This document shows, in pieces, positions 32,521 through 40,981 of a stretch of DNA of 64,000 nt (positions within the stretch are counted from its first letter, which is position 1; every line of letters begins with the position of its first letter). Both the position numbers and the translations under genes were made by a program. The notes under the pieces are model-generated. The model was not told the origin of the DNA. It saw only the letters and a list, made by a program, of their open reading frames with translations, and made no database searches. Source of the DNA: Ferdinandcohnia sp047238305 (lineage in GTDB: Bacteria > Bacillota > Bacilli > Bacillales > Bacillaceae_L); contig NZ_JBDFMO010000001.1 in NCBI RefSeq assembly GCF_047238305.1, positions 2,108,001-2,172,000 of the forward strand. The letters are read 5' to 3'.

Positions 32521-32528
32521 GTTTTACG
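32521..32528 (+). repeat. Target site duplication, right copy
   Basis: GTTTTACG, identical to 31098-31105. Confidence 0.85.
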
Positions 32529-32734
32529 ACCTGGTGATATACCGATAATCCCATTAGCGGTAAATCATTTATCGTTTTACGGTGTGTTGATATACCGATA
32601 ATCCCATTTGCAGTATTTCATTTATCGTTTTGCGGTATAGTGATATACCAATTACCCCGTTTTAACGTTTTGCATGCATGGTGATCCTACAGCCCTCATC
32701 AAAATTCCTGCCAAGGTGTATTGGTCAATTCTAC

Positions 32735-32884
32735 TTATTCCTCGCTATCCGTATTATGCGCACCATATTGTTGGTTGGTGGATTGGGTTTTCCCGAATTT
32801 CTTCCTAGAATCTGGCCCTGCATTTCCTTTAACACTTGCTGCACTAACAGCGCGTTTAGATGGGTTTTTATCAACTTTCGCCAT
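32735..32884 (-). CDS. yuzL: YuzL family small protein
   Basis: This 49-residue basic hydrophilic protein contains DKNPSKRAVSAASVKGNAGP, close to the YuzL family pattern. The family is small, of unknown function, restricted to spore formers, and lies beside fadN in B. subtilis, as here. The ribosome binding site GGAGGTGA is 7 nt before ATG 32884; an in-frame ATG at 32923 lies upstream and would add 13 residues without a better site. Divergent from the fad operon. Confidence 0.75.
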   Translation of the reverse strand: MAKVDKNPSKRAVSAASVKGNAGPDSRKKFGKTQSTNQQYGAHNTDSEE

Positions 32885-33086
32885 TTGATTGTCACCTCCA
32901 TTTTTTAGAATTCCCTTTTTCACTATTTAAAAACGAATTAACAAAAAAAAGAAAAAATTGTTTCGTGTATATATTGCGAAAATTTAAATATTGTTTTATA
33001 TTTAGATATAAAGGAACTCATTCTTTTGGATGTTCAATATTCAATGAGCTTGAAATGAATAAGGGATATTTTTTTTGAAGGAAAAA

Positions 33087-33104
33087 TGAATGAGTATTCA
33101 TTCA
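33087..33104 (+). promoter_or_regulatory. FadR operator upstream of fadN
   Basis: TGAATGAGTATTCATTCA is an 18-bp palindrome that fits the Bacillus FadR consensus (TGAATGAMTANTCATTCA), 26 nt before the fadN start. FadR represses beta-oxidation genes until long-chain acyl-CoA binds it. The fit to consensus is from memory. Confidence 0.85.
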
Positions 33105-33130
33105 AAATGAATCAAAGGGGGAAACTGTGA

Positions 33131-35515
33131 ATGATCCAAAGCATTAAAAGAGCTGCAGTTCTTGGTTCAGGAGTTATGGGCTCAGGTATTGCTGCACACT
33201 TAGCAAACATTGGAATACCTACCTTACTATTAGATATTGTTCCTCGTGAACTTTTAGAAGTAGAAAAAAAGAAAGGGCTTACACTAGAGGATAAAGAAGT
33301 TCGAAATCGTTTAAGTGATACTGCGGTTCAAAAGCTGTTAAAACAAAAGCCGGCGCCACTAACTTCTAAGGAAAATATCGCTCTTATTACAACCGGAAAC
33401 TTTGAAGACGATTTGGCAAAGCTTTCAGAAGTGGATTGGATTATTGAAGTGGTTGTTGAAAACCTTGATGTTAAGAAAAAGGTTTTTAGCCAAATCGATA
33501 AGGTTAGAAAACCAGGCAGCATCGTAAGCTCCAACACATCTGGTATTTCGGTTGATGCAATGGCTGAAGGACGTTCAGAGGATTTTCAAAAGCACTTTTT
33601 AGGAACACACTTCTTCAACCCACCACGCTATTTGAAGTTGCTTGAAGTGATTCCGACAAAAAACACAAGCCCAGAAGTACTTACTTTTATGAAAACATTT
33701 GGTGAGGATGTACTTGGTAAAGGTGTCGTTGAAGCGAAGGATACACCAAATTTCATTGCAAATCGAATTGGAACATATGGATTACTTGTAACTGTTCGTG
33801 AAATGCTTAAGGGCGGATACAGTATTGGTGAAGTAGACTCCGTTACAGGTCCAATGATTGGTCGGCCAAAAAGTGCAACCTTCCGTACCCTTGATGTTGT
33901 CGGTCTTGATACATTTATTCATGTTGCAAACAATGTTTATGAGCAAGTGGAAGGTGAAGAAAAAGAAGTTTTTAATGTTCCTGACTTCATGAAGAAAATG
34001 CAGGAAAAAGGATGGTTAGGAAGTAAATCAGGGCAAGGTTTCTTCTTAAAGCAGGGTAAGGATATCCTTGAATTAAATCCTGAAACACTGGAATATCAAG
34101 AGCGCAAAAAGCTTCAAACTCCAGTTACTGCATCGATTAAACAAGTAAAAGGGACTTCGAATAAGATAAGAACGCTCTTATATGCAGAAGATCGCGCTGG
34201 AAAGCTTTTATGGAATATTACAAGCCCAGCACTTATCTATTCTGCTAATCTTCTAGGTGAAATTGCAGACGATATTGTTGCCATTGATGAAGCAATGAAG
34301 TGGGGCTTTGGTTGGCAATTAGGTCCATTTGAAATGTGGGATGCCATCGGTCTTGAAAATTCTGTGAAGAAGATGGAAGCAGAAGGTACCCAAGTGCCTG
34401 CGTGGATTAAAGATATGTTAGCAAACGGAAATACCTCTTTTTATAAGAAAGAAAATGGCTCTGTTTCTTACTATCAAGAGGGGGAATATAAAGCTGTTAA
34501 GGTAAACCCGAAGAACATTCATATCAAAACATTAAAAGAAACGAATGGCGTCATTAAGAAAAACAGTGGTGCTAGTTTAATAGATTTAGGTGATGATGTC
34601 GCATTATTAGAATTCACATCACCAAATAATGCAATTGGCTTCGATATTATTCAAATGATCAATTACTCCATAGAAGAAGTGGCGAAAAACTATAAGGGCC
34701 TAGTCATCGGAAACCAAGCGAAAAACTTCTGTGTTGGTGCAAACCTAGCGATGATCTTAATGGAAGCACAAGATGACAATTTCTATGACATTGAGCTTGT
34801 TGTACGCAATTTCCAACAAGCGATGATGAATATCAAATATAGTGAAAAACCGGTCGTGGTAGCGCCATTTGGGATGACCCTTGGTGGAGGAGCAGAAATC
34901 TGTCTACCGGCAGCGAAAATCCAAGCCTCAAGCGAAACGTATATGGGGCTGGTTGAAGTAGGTGTTGGTGTAATCCCTGGTGGCGGTGGTAACAAGGAGC
35001 TTTATATCAACCATCTTCAAGGAATGCCTACAGGAGTAGAAGTTAACCTTCAAAACGTTGCAAATAAAGTATTCGAAACAATCGCAATGGCAAAGGTTTC
35101 TACATCAGCTGAAGAGGCTCGAACAAATAACTTCTTAACAAAAGAAGACGGTATCACCTTTAACAGTGATCACCTTATCTACGACGCGAAACATTCTGTA
35201 TTAGCATTATCCGCACAAGGCTATAAAGCCCCAGTGCGAAAGGAGGTACCAGTGGTTGGTGAAACAGGCTATGCAACCCTCCTTTTAGGAGCACAAGCAA
35301 TGAAATATTCAGGCTATATTTCAGACCATGACCTTAAGATTGCGAAGAAGCTTGCCTGGGTTTTAGCGGGTGGTAATGTTCCATATGGTGCCGAGGTAGA
35401 TGAGCAATACTTACTTGATTTAGAACGTGAAGCATTCCTAAGCCTTGTCGGTGAACCAAAGACACAACAAAGAATGCAACACATGCTTGTAAAAGGAAAA
35501 CCATTACGTAACTAA
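33131..35515 (+). CDS. fadN: 3-hydroxyacyl-CoA dehydrogenase/enoyl-CoA hydratase
   Basis: Bifunctional beta-oxidation enzyme of 794 residues. The N-terminal NAD-binding dehydrogenase has VLGSGVMGSGIAAHLANIG, SNTSGISVDAM, and the catalytic His in GTHFFNPPRYLKLLE. The C-terminal part includes an enoyl-CoA hydratase/isomerase-like region (FCVGANLAMILMEAQ; PFGMTLGGGAEICLP). It is the first gene of fadN-fadA-fadE; the FadR operator lies just upstream and GGGGG precedes the ATG. Domain order (dehydrogenase first) is that of Bacillus FadN, opposite to E. coli FadB. Confidence 0.94.
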   Translation: MIQSIKRAAVLGSGVMGSGIAAHLANIGIPTLLLDIVPRELLEVEKKKGLTLEDKEVRNRLSDTAVQKLLKQKPAPLTSKENIALITTGNFEDDLAKLSEVDWIIEVVVENLDVKKKVFSQIDKVRKPGSIVSSNTSGISVDAMAEGRSEDFQKHFLGTHFFNPPRYLKLLEVIPTKNTSPEVLTFMKTFGEDVLGKGVVEAKDTPNFIANRIGTYGLLVTVREMLKGGYSIGEVDSVTGPMIGRPKSATFRTLDVVGLDTFIHVANNVYEQVEGEEKEVFNVPDFMKKMQEKGWLGSKSGQGFFLKQGKDILELNPETLEYQERKKLQTPVTASIKQVKGTSNKIRTLLYAEDRAGKLLWNITSPALIYSANLLGEIADDIVAIDEAMKWGFGWQLGPFEMWDAIGLENSVKKMEAEGTQVPAWIKDMLANGNTSFYKKENGSVSYYQEGEYKAVKVNPKNIHIKTLKETNGVIKKNSGASLIDLGDDVALLEFTSPNNAIGFDIIQMINYSIEEVAKNYKGLVIGNQAKNFCVGANLAMILMEAQDDNFYDIELVVRNFQQAMMNIKYSEKPVVVAPFGMTLGGGAEICLPAAKIQASSETYMGLVEVGVGVIPGGGGNKELYINHLQGMPTGVEVNLQNVANKVFETIAMAKVSTSAEEARTNNFLTKEDGITFNSDHLIYDAKHSVLALSAQGYKAPVRKEVPVVGETGYATLLLGAQAMKYSGYISDHDLKIAKKLAWVLAGGNVPYGAEVDEQYLLDLEREAFLSLVGEPKTQQRMQHMLVKGKPLRN

Positions 35516-35585
35516 ACACACATGCTTAAAGGAGATTGAAATCTAAAAATCTCCTGCTGCGGTTAAAAAGTTAGGAGGGAATGTA

Positions 35586-36764
35586 TTGAGAGAAGCAGTC
35601 ATCGTAGCGGGTGCGAGAACCCCGGTTGGAAAAGCGAAAAAAGGGACTCTTGCAAACGTAAGACCAGATGATTTAGGAGCATTAGTTGTCAAGGAAACAT
35701 TAAAGCGTGCAGGAAATTATGAAGGGAATATTGACGATTTAATCATAGGGTGTGCCATGCCTGAGGCAGAACAAGGCTTAAATATGGCACGAAATATTGG
35801 AGCATTAGCAGGACTGCCACATACCGTTCCAGCAATCACTGTGAATCGTTATTGTTCTTCAGGACTCCAATCAATTGCCTACGCAGCTGAAAAAATTATG
35901 CTAGGACACTCCGATACGGCCATTGCGGGTGGAGCAGAATCGATGAGTCTAGTCCCAATGATGGGTCATGTGGTGCGACCAAATGCGAAGCTTGCAGAAA
36001 CAGCACCTGAATATTATATGGGAATGGGGCACACAGCAGAGCAAGTTGCAGTCAAGTATGGTGTTAGTCGCGAAGACCAAGATGCTTTTGCGGTAAGAAG
36101 TCATCAAAAAGCTGCAGCTGCAATTAAGGCAGGCAAATTTGTAGATGAGATTGTTCCAGTGGACGTTACTCTCCGACAAGTTGATCCAAATCATAAATTA
36201 GTAGAAAAACATATCCAGTTTTCACAGGATGAAGGAGTGCGAGAAGATACAAATCTTGAGGTATTAGCAAAACTAAGACCTGCATTCTCAGTGACTGGAT
36301 CAGTAACGGCTGGTAATGCTTCACAAACGAGTGATGGTGCAGCCGCAGTCATGGTAATGGATCGTGAAAAAGCGACTAGCTTAGGCTTTACACCATTCGT
36401 GAAATTTAGATCGTTTGCTGTAGCAGGAGTACCACCTGAAGTAATGGGAATCGGTCCTGTAGCAGCTATTCCAAAAGCACTTAAAATGGCAGGTCTTGAG
36501 CTTTCTGATATTGGGTTATTTGAATTAAACGAGGCCTTCGCATCACAATCTCTACAAGTCATTCGTGAACTTGGACTTAATGAAGAGATCGTAAATGTCA
36601 ATGGAGGTGCGATTGCACTAGGGCACCCACTTGGGTGCACAGGAGCAAAATTAACACTTACATTAATGCATGAAATGAAACGTCGCAACGTACAATTTGG
36701 TGTTGTCACGATGTGTATCGGTGGCGGAATGGGAGCAGCCGGAGTATTTGAATTATTAGCATAA
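35586..36764 (+). CDS. fadA: Acetyl-CoA C-acyltransferase (thiolase)
   Basis: This 392-residue thiolase performs the last step of beta-oxidation. The acyl-accepting Cys is in NRYCSSGLQSIAYA, the His in NVNGGAIALGHPLGCTGAK and the second Cys in VVTMCIGGGMGAAG. The start is TTG with TTAGGAGGG 6 nt upstream. The 70-nt gap from fadN has a small hairpin (AGGAGATT / AATCTCCT) that could modulate downstream expression. Confidence 0.94.
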   Translation: MREAVIVAGARTPVGKAKKGTLANVRPDDLGALVVKETLKRAGNYEGNIDDLIIGCAMPEAEQGLNMARNIGALAGLPHTVPAITVNRYCSSGLQSIAYAAEKIMLGHSDTAIAGGAESMSLVPMMGHVVRPNAKLAETAPEYYMGMGHTAEQVAVKYGVSREDQDAFAVRSHQKAAAAIKAGKFVDEIVPVDVTLRQVDPNHKLVEKHIQFSQDEGVREDTNLEVLAKLRPAFSVTGSVTAGNASQTSDGAAAVMVMDREKATSLGFTPFVKFRSFAVAGVPPEVMGIGPVAAIPKALKMAGLELSDIGLFELNEAFASQSLQVIRELGLNEEIVNVNGGAIALGHPLGCTGAKLTLTLMHEMKRRNVQFGVVTMCIGGGMGAAGVFELLA

Positions 36765-36771
36765 GGGTAGT

Positions 36772-36792
36772 GGCTAACCATCATGGTTAGCC
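36772..36792 (+). terminator. Hairpin between fadA and fadE
   Basis: GGCTAACCATCATGGTTAGCC is a strong near-palindromic stem without a T tract; more likely an mRNA stability or processing element than a terminator. Confidence 0.5.
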
Positions 36793-36822
36793 TCCAATGA
36801 ATACTTTTTAGGGGGAAACAAA

Positions 36823-38607
36823 ATGTCAAATGCAACTGATAAAGTCGTTTTAGGTGGAGGCTTTTTAATCGAAGAACTTGAAGCAGACCGTGTCTTTACA
36901 CCCGAAGATTACACAGATGAGCATAAAATGATCGCAAAAACAACAGAGGACTATGTCGCAAATGAGGTTCTTCCACAGGTTGAACATCTTGAAAATCATG
37001 AATTCGACATTTCCGTAAAATTATTAAAAAGCGCAGGAGAGCTTGGTCTTTTAGGAGTAGATGTACCAGAAGAGTATGGTGGGCTCGGGTTAGACAAAGT
37101 AAGCTCCGCATTAATTGCTGAAAAAATGGCAAGAGCAGGTGGATTCTCCATTTCTCACGGTGCACATGTTGGTATTGGTTCACTTCCGATTGTTCTTTTT
37201 GGAAATGAAGAACAAAAGCAAAAATACCTACCTAAGTTAGCTAGTGGTGAGTTACTTGCAGCCTACGCGTTAACAGAGCCGGGATCAGGTTCTGATGCAC
37301 TAGGTGCGAAAACGACTGCTAAATTAAATGCAGAAGGAACTCATTATGTACTAAATGGTGAAAAACAATGGATTACAAACGCTGGTTTTGCGGATGTATT
37401 TGTAGTATATGCAAAAATTGACGGAGATAAATTCTCTGCATTTATTGTTGAACGCGAATTTCCTGGTGTATCAACCGGTGCAGAAGAAAAGAAAATGGGA
37501 ATCAAGAGTTCATCCACTCGTACATTGATTCTTGAGGATGCGCAGGTCCCAGTAGAAAATCTTTTAGGTGAAGTAGGCCGAGGACACGTGATTGCATTTA
37601 ACATCCTAAACATTGGCCGTTATAAGCTAGGTGTAGGTGCAGTAGGTGGTGCTAAGAGCGCATTTGAACTTGCAGTTAAATATGCAAATCAACGTCAACA
37701 ATTTAAAACACCAATCTCAAAATTTGGATTAATCCAAGAGAAATTAGCGAATATGGCATCAAAAATATATGCAGCTGAATCCAGTGTGTATCGTACAGTT
37801 GGCTATTTTGAAGATCGTATGGGTCAATTATCAGAAGAAGAAGTGAAGAATGGTAAGGAAGTAGCGAAGTCAATTGCGGAATATGCCATTGAGTGTTCAA
37901 TCAATAAATTTTTCAATACAGAAGTATTAGATTATGTGGTGGATGAAGGTGTTCAAATCCACGGTGGGTATGGATTCATGCAGGAGTATGAAATCGAAAG
38001 AGCATACCGTGATTCACGTATTAACCGAATTTTCGAAGGTACAAATGAAATTAACCGTTTACTTGTTCCTGGAACATTCCTTCGTAAAGCATTAAAAGGA
38101 GAACTACCATTACTTGAAAAAGCTACACAGCTTCAGGAAGAGCTTATGATGCTAATGCCTGAAGAAGTGGGCGAAAGCGTTCTAGAGCAAGAGAAGTACC
38201 TAGTTCGTAATGCGAAGAAGGTAGGCTTAATGATTGCCGGACTTGCTGCCCAAAAATTCGGTCCAAAGCTTGAAAAAGAACAGGAAATCCTTGCGAATAT
38301 TGCAGATATCGCAGCAAATGTCTATGCGATGGAATCAGTTGTTCTCCGTACAGAAAAAGCAATCAAAAAATCAGGTGAAGACAAGAATCAGCAAAAGATC
38401 CTTTATACACAAGTATTTGTTCAAGAAGCATTTAATGAAATTGAAGCACATGCAAAAGAAACTCTTGTTGCGACAGAAGAAGGTGATGTATTACGCATGA
38501 TGACATCAGCTTTGCGTAAATTAACTCGCTTTACTCCTGTAAATGTGATTGCAAAGAAACGCGAAATTGCAGCAACCCTAATCGACGCTGAAAAATACAC
38601 TGTGTAA
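36823..38607 (+). CDS. fadE: Acyl-CoA dehydrogenase
   Basis: This 594-residue FAD enzyme catalyses the first step of beta-oxidation. Motifs are YALTEPGSGSDALGAKTTA, NGEKQWITNAGFADVF (short excerpts), the arginine-rich KMGIKSSSTRTL region, VQIHGGYGFMQEYEIERAYR with the family signature, and RIFEGTNEINRLLV. The chain is longer than classical acyl-CoA dehydrogenases (about 380) by a C-terminal helical extension, as in B. subtilis FadE. GGGGGA precedes the ATG. Last gene of the fad operon; a strong terminator follows. Confidence 0.94.
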   Translation: MSNATDKVVLGGGFLIEELEADRVFTPEDYTDEHKMIAKTTEDYVANEVLPQVEHLENHEFDISVKLLKSAGELGLLGVDVPEEYGGLGLDKVSSALIAEKMARAGGFSISHGAHVGIGSLPIVLFGNEEQKQKYLPKLASGELLAAYALTEPGSGSDALGAKTTAKLNAEGTHYVLNGEKQWITNAGFADVFVVYAKIDGDKFSAFIVEREFPGVSTGAEEKKMGIKSSSTRTLILEDAQVPVENLLGEVGRGHVIAFNILNIGRYKLGVGAVGGAKSAFELAVKYANQRQQFKTPISKFGLIQEKLANMASKIYAAESSVYRTVGYFEDRMGQLSEEEVKNGKEVAKSIAEYAIECSINKFFNTEVLDYVVDEGVQIHGGYGFMQEYEIERAYRDSRINRIFEGTNEINRLLVPGTFLRKALKGELPLLEKATQLQEELMMLMPEEVGESVLEQEKYLVRNAKKVGLMIAGLAAQKFGPKLEKEQEILANIADIAANVYAMESVVLRTEKAIKKSGEDKNQQKILYTQVFVQEAFNEIEAHAKETLVATEEGDVLRMMTSALRKLTRFTPVNVIAKKREIAATLIDAEKYTV

Positions 38608-38621
38608 TAACAAGTACAGAG

Positions 38622-38658
38622 AAGCTCCTTTTTAAAAGGGGCTTTTTTTCTTTTTTTG
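38622..38658 (+). terminator. Terminator of the fad operon
   Basis: AAGCTCCTTTT and AAAAGGGGCTT (with G-U pairs) form a stem followed by a long T run with one C. Confidence 0.88.
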
Positions 38659-38764
38659 CAGGATAAACCGGGATTAAGTCGAAATTAATCAGTGGAACAC
38701 TGAAAGGTTTTTCATTCAAAATTTTATATGTTAAAATATTCTTGATGGATAAGGTGGTGAGAAT

Positions 38765-39124
38765 ATGGCATTAACATTTTATTGGTATCCGAAATGTGGA
38801 ACTTGTCGTAAAGCAAAAAAGTGGTTAGAGGAACATCAGGTTGCCTTTGAGGAAATACATATTGTAGAGAATCCACCTTCAAAAGAGCAATTGAAAGAAA
38901 TGTACGAAAATAGCGGATTAGAATTAAAAAAATTCTTTAATACAAGTGGTCAAAAATATCGTGAACTTGGATTGAAGGATAAAATCGGTTCTGCATCAGA
39001 GGATGAGTTGCTAGATCTGCTTGCATCTGATGGAATGCTAATTAAGCGCCCACTTACTACGGATGGAAACAAGGTAACGGTTGGATTTAATGAAGCGAAT
39101 TTTGAAGCGACTTGGACAAATTAA
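38765..39124 (+). CDS. ArsC/Spx-family protein (YusI-like)
   Basis: This 119-residue protein has a thioredoxin-like ArsC fold with the CxxC redox motif in YPKCGTCRKAKKWL. It has the RPLTTDG sequence common to YusI and Spx/MgsR relatives. Family members are arsenate reductases or RNA polymerase-binding regulators; Spx and MgsR differ in several positions, and a redox or reductase role is more likely here. GGTGGTGAG lies before the ATG. It sits between the fad operon and gcvH as in B. subtilis. Confidence 0.8.
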   Translation: MALTFYWYPKCGTCRKAKKWLEEHQVAFEEIHIVENPPSKEQLKEMYENSGLELKKFFNTSGQKYRELGLKDKIGSASEDELLDLLASDGMLIKRPLTTDGNKVTVGFNEANFEATWTN

Positions 39125-39225
39125 ATCGGATGAAAGCCTTTTTAAGGTCTTTTACATAAACACTTGTTGAGCAATTTCAACAAAAAAACGTATTTCATAA
39201 AATCGAATTTAATGGAGGGTACAAA

Positions 39226-39609
39226 ATGAGCACACCTAAAGATTTACGTTATTCTGAAGAACATGAATGGGTGAAAGTTGAAGGGGAAAAAGTACGTATC
39301 GGAATTACAGATTTTGCACAATCTGAGTTAGGTGATATCGTATTCGTTGAGCTTCCAGAGGTTGGCGACGAAATTCAAGCAGACGAGCCATTCGGAAGTG
39401 TTGAGTCAGTTAAAACGGTATCTGAGCTTTATGCACCAATTAGTGGTAAGGTTGTAGAGATTAACGAAGACCTTGATGATAGCCCAGAATTCGTAAACGA
39501 ATCTCCATATGAGAAAGCATGGATGATTGTTATTGAACCTGCAAATGCTGGAGATGTAGAGAACCTAATGACAGCTGAACAGTACGAAGAAATGACAAAA
39601 GAAGATTAA
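39226..39609 (+). CDS. gcvH: Glycine cleavage system H protein
   Basis: This 127-residue lipoyl carrier shuttles the aminomethyl group of glycine. The lipoyl-lysine is in FGSVESVKTVSELYAP. In bacilli this protein is also the entry point for octanoyl transfer by LipM and LipL in lipoate synthesis. No other gcv genes are adjacent, which is usual for Bacillus. The ribosome binding site is GGAGGG, 8 nt before the ATG. Confidence 0.95.
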   Translation: MSTPKDLRYSEEHEWVKVEGEKVRIGITDFAQSELGDIVFVELPEVGDEIQADEPFGSVESVKTVSELYAPISGKVVEINEDLDDSPEFVNESPYEKAWMIVIEPANAGDVENLMTAEQYEEMTKED

Positions 39610-39620
39610 TTCATAATGAC

Positions 39621-39664
39621 AGAGCCAGTTAAGGTAAATTCCTTACTGGTTCTTTTTATTTTTG
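39621..39664 (+). terminator. Terminator of gcvH
   Basis: AGAGCCAGTTAAGG and CCTTACTGGTTCT form a stem with one bulge, then a long T run. Confidence 0.85.
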
Positions 39665-39753
39665 TAACGAACCAATAGACAACAACTCCAAACCGAATGA
39701 AGTTCATCTTAATGGACATTCTAAACTTAAATACCAAGGGAAGGATGTTTATC

Positions 39754-40000
39754 ATGGTATTAAAACATACTCGAATTGATGTGACTGACCGAGTAGTTGG
39801 AAAGCTTGGAAATAACAAAATGGATCTATTTGTTTAAAAAAGAACCTATTGGTAAAATTCGGTTTACAAATGAAGGAGCTCATTTTGAATTAAAGCAGGG
39901 ATATGAGCAGGAAGAAAGTAAAATTTTCACCTTTGCAGATGTACCTTCACCCCCAGATATGAAATATGTTGATTGTGACGATGAAAATGGTTGGTGTTAA
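39754..40000 (+). pseudogene. yusG: yusG (DUF2553) interrupted by a +1 frameshift
   Basis: ATG 39754 begins a reading frame for DVTDRVVGKLGNNKMDLFV that stops at TAA within the run GTTTAAAAAAG near 39831-39843. The +1 frame continues without a stop with FKKEPIGKIRFTNEGAHFEL and ends YVDCDDENGWC, the conserved YusG C-terminus. Skipping one base at about 39834 restores a 76-81-residue protein matching the YusG family (DVTDRVIGKL...LEQEEIGEI...YVDCDEENGWC in B. subtilis). GGATG lies 6 nt before the ATG. It could be a real mutation, a sequence error next to the A6 run or a programmed shift. The following terminator is intact. Confidence 0.8.
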
Positions 40001-40029
40001 AAGACAGTGGAAACCCACTGTCTTTTTTT
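39999..40029 (+). terminator. Terminator of yusG
   Basis: AAAAGACAGTGG, a short loop and CCACTGTCTTTTTTT; the stem overlaps the stop codon. Confidence 0.92.
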
Positions 40030-40152
40030 CCATAACTTTTTGGAGTATTTATCACCAAAATGAATCTTCACGATAAAATGAAGGAAAAGCAGTTATATAA
40101 ATCGAATAGAAGTAATAGGCATATAAATGTACACTTGAAATAAGGTGATGAA

Positions 40153-40506
40153 ATGGTGGCTTTTGATGATCAAGAAAAAGTAATCATTGTTGAGGGGAGA
40201 ACAGATAAAAAGAAGATTGAAACGGTAGTAAATGAACCAGTTGAAATCATTTGTACGAATGGAACAATAAGTATTTCGAAACTCGATGAATTAATTGAAC
40301 ATTTATTTAATAAAGATGTCTATATATTAGTAGATGCTGACAGTGCAGGGGATAAGCTAAGAAAACAGTTTAAACGAGAATTTCCTGAAGCTCGGCATTT
40401 GTTTATCGATAAAACCTATCGCGAGGTTGCGACAGCCCCTGAACATCATATAGCAACTGTACTGCTTTCAGCAAATATTGATGTTCACGCAGAATTTTTA
40501 TTGTAA
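40153..40506 (+). CDS. Toprim domain protein (YusF-like)
   Basis: This 117-residue stand-alone Toprim domain has the catalytic Glu in VIIVEGRTDKKKI and the DxD motif in YILVDADSAGDKLR. This metal-binding fold is found in primases, topoisomerases and the 5S rRNA maturase RNase M5; small single-domain forms like this one have no proven function. AAGGTGA lies before the ATG. The yusE-like thioredoxin follows 74 nt downstream, as in B. subtilis. Confidence 0.85.
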   Translation: MVAFDDQEKVIIVEGRTDKKKIETVVNEPVEIICTNGTISISKLDELIEHLFNKDVYILVDADSAGDKLRKQFKREFPEARHLFIDKTYREVATAPEHHIATVLLSANIDVHAEFLL

Positions 40507-40580
40507 GCTTTTCATCATATGTCTTTTCTAAAATCATGTTACAATAAAAGTCAATTAAGAAAATAAAGGTTGTAGTTGAC

Positions 40581-40886
40581 ATGAAAGAATGGAAAGAACA
40601 CGAAATTGATCTGAAACTTAACAATCAGGATGAGTTTTGGCTTTATTTATATACACCGATGTGTGGAACCTGCCAAGTGGCATCCAAAATGATCACGGTA
40701 GTTGATGAATTACTGCCACATGTAACTATCGGAAAAAGCGACCTCAATTATTTACCTAAAAAAGCAATTGAGTGGCAAATCGAAAGTGTCCCTTGTTTTA
40801 TGCATATAAAAGATGGGAAAGTGCTAAAAAAATACTACGCATTCCACTCGGTTCCCTATTTGCTTGAAATAGTTTCAAAAGACTGA
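40581..40886 (+). CDS. Thioredoxin family protein (YusE-like)
   Basis: This 101-residue single thioredoxin fold has the active site PMCGTCQ (CxxC) near residue 31 and the cis-Pro in ESVPCFMHIKDGK. It lacks a signal peptide, so it works in the cytoplasm. The CGTC centre differs from the usual CGPC of thioredoxin. Terminator follows the stop codon immediately. Confidence 0.85.
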   Translation: MKEWKEHEIDLKLNNQDEFWLYLYTPMCGTCQVASKMITVVDELLPHVTIGKSDLNYLPKKAIEWQIESVPCFMHIKDGKVLKKYYAFHSVPYLLEIVSKD

Positions 40887-40914
40887 ACAACGCGTGATTT
40901 TCGCGTTGTTTTTT
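40886..40914 (+). terminator. Terminator of the yusE-like gene
   Basis: AACAACGCG and CGCGTTGTT form a 9-bp stem with a 7-nt loop and a T run; it overlaps the stop codon. Confidence 0.9.
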
Positions 40915-40981
40915 ATTGCAATTTTTTAGAAAAGTTGTATGATATTTAGGGAATCGAAATATTCAAAACATGGGAGCGCAT

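Larger units (their letters stand above)
30907..32672. repeat. 53-bp palindromic tandem repeat array, split by an IS element
   Basis: The marker CCGATAAT (or a variant) recurs at 30908, 30960, 31013 and 31066, then after the IS at 32542, 32595 and 32648, a period of 53 bp. Each unit contains GATATACCG, a 13-nt loop and CGGTATATC, then an ATATCGTTTTACGG stretch. When the IS and one target copy are removed, the 53-bp period is exactly continuous. There are at least seven degenerate units, the outer ones most diverged. No spacer of unique sequence is present and no cas gene is nearby. Confidence 0.9.

Noticed and set aside
30907..32672. CRISPR array
   Set aside because: The 53-bp units are continuous repeats with no unique spacers, and no cas genes lie in the window.
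36191..36835. 214-residue minus-strand frame opposite fadA
   Set aside because: Antisense shadow of a well-supported gene; no ribosome binding site or family pattern; odd Ser/Thr/Pro composition expected from the reverse frame.
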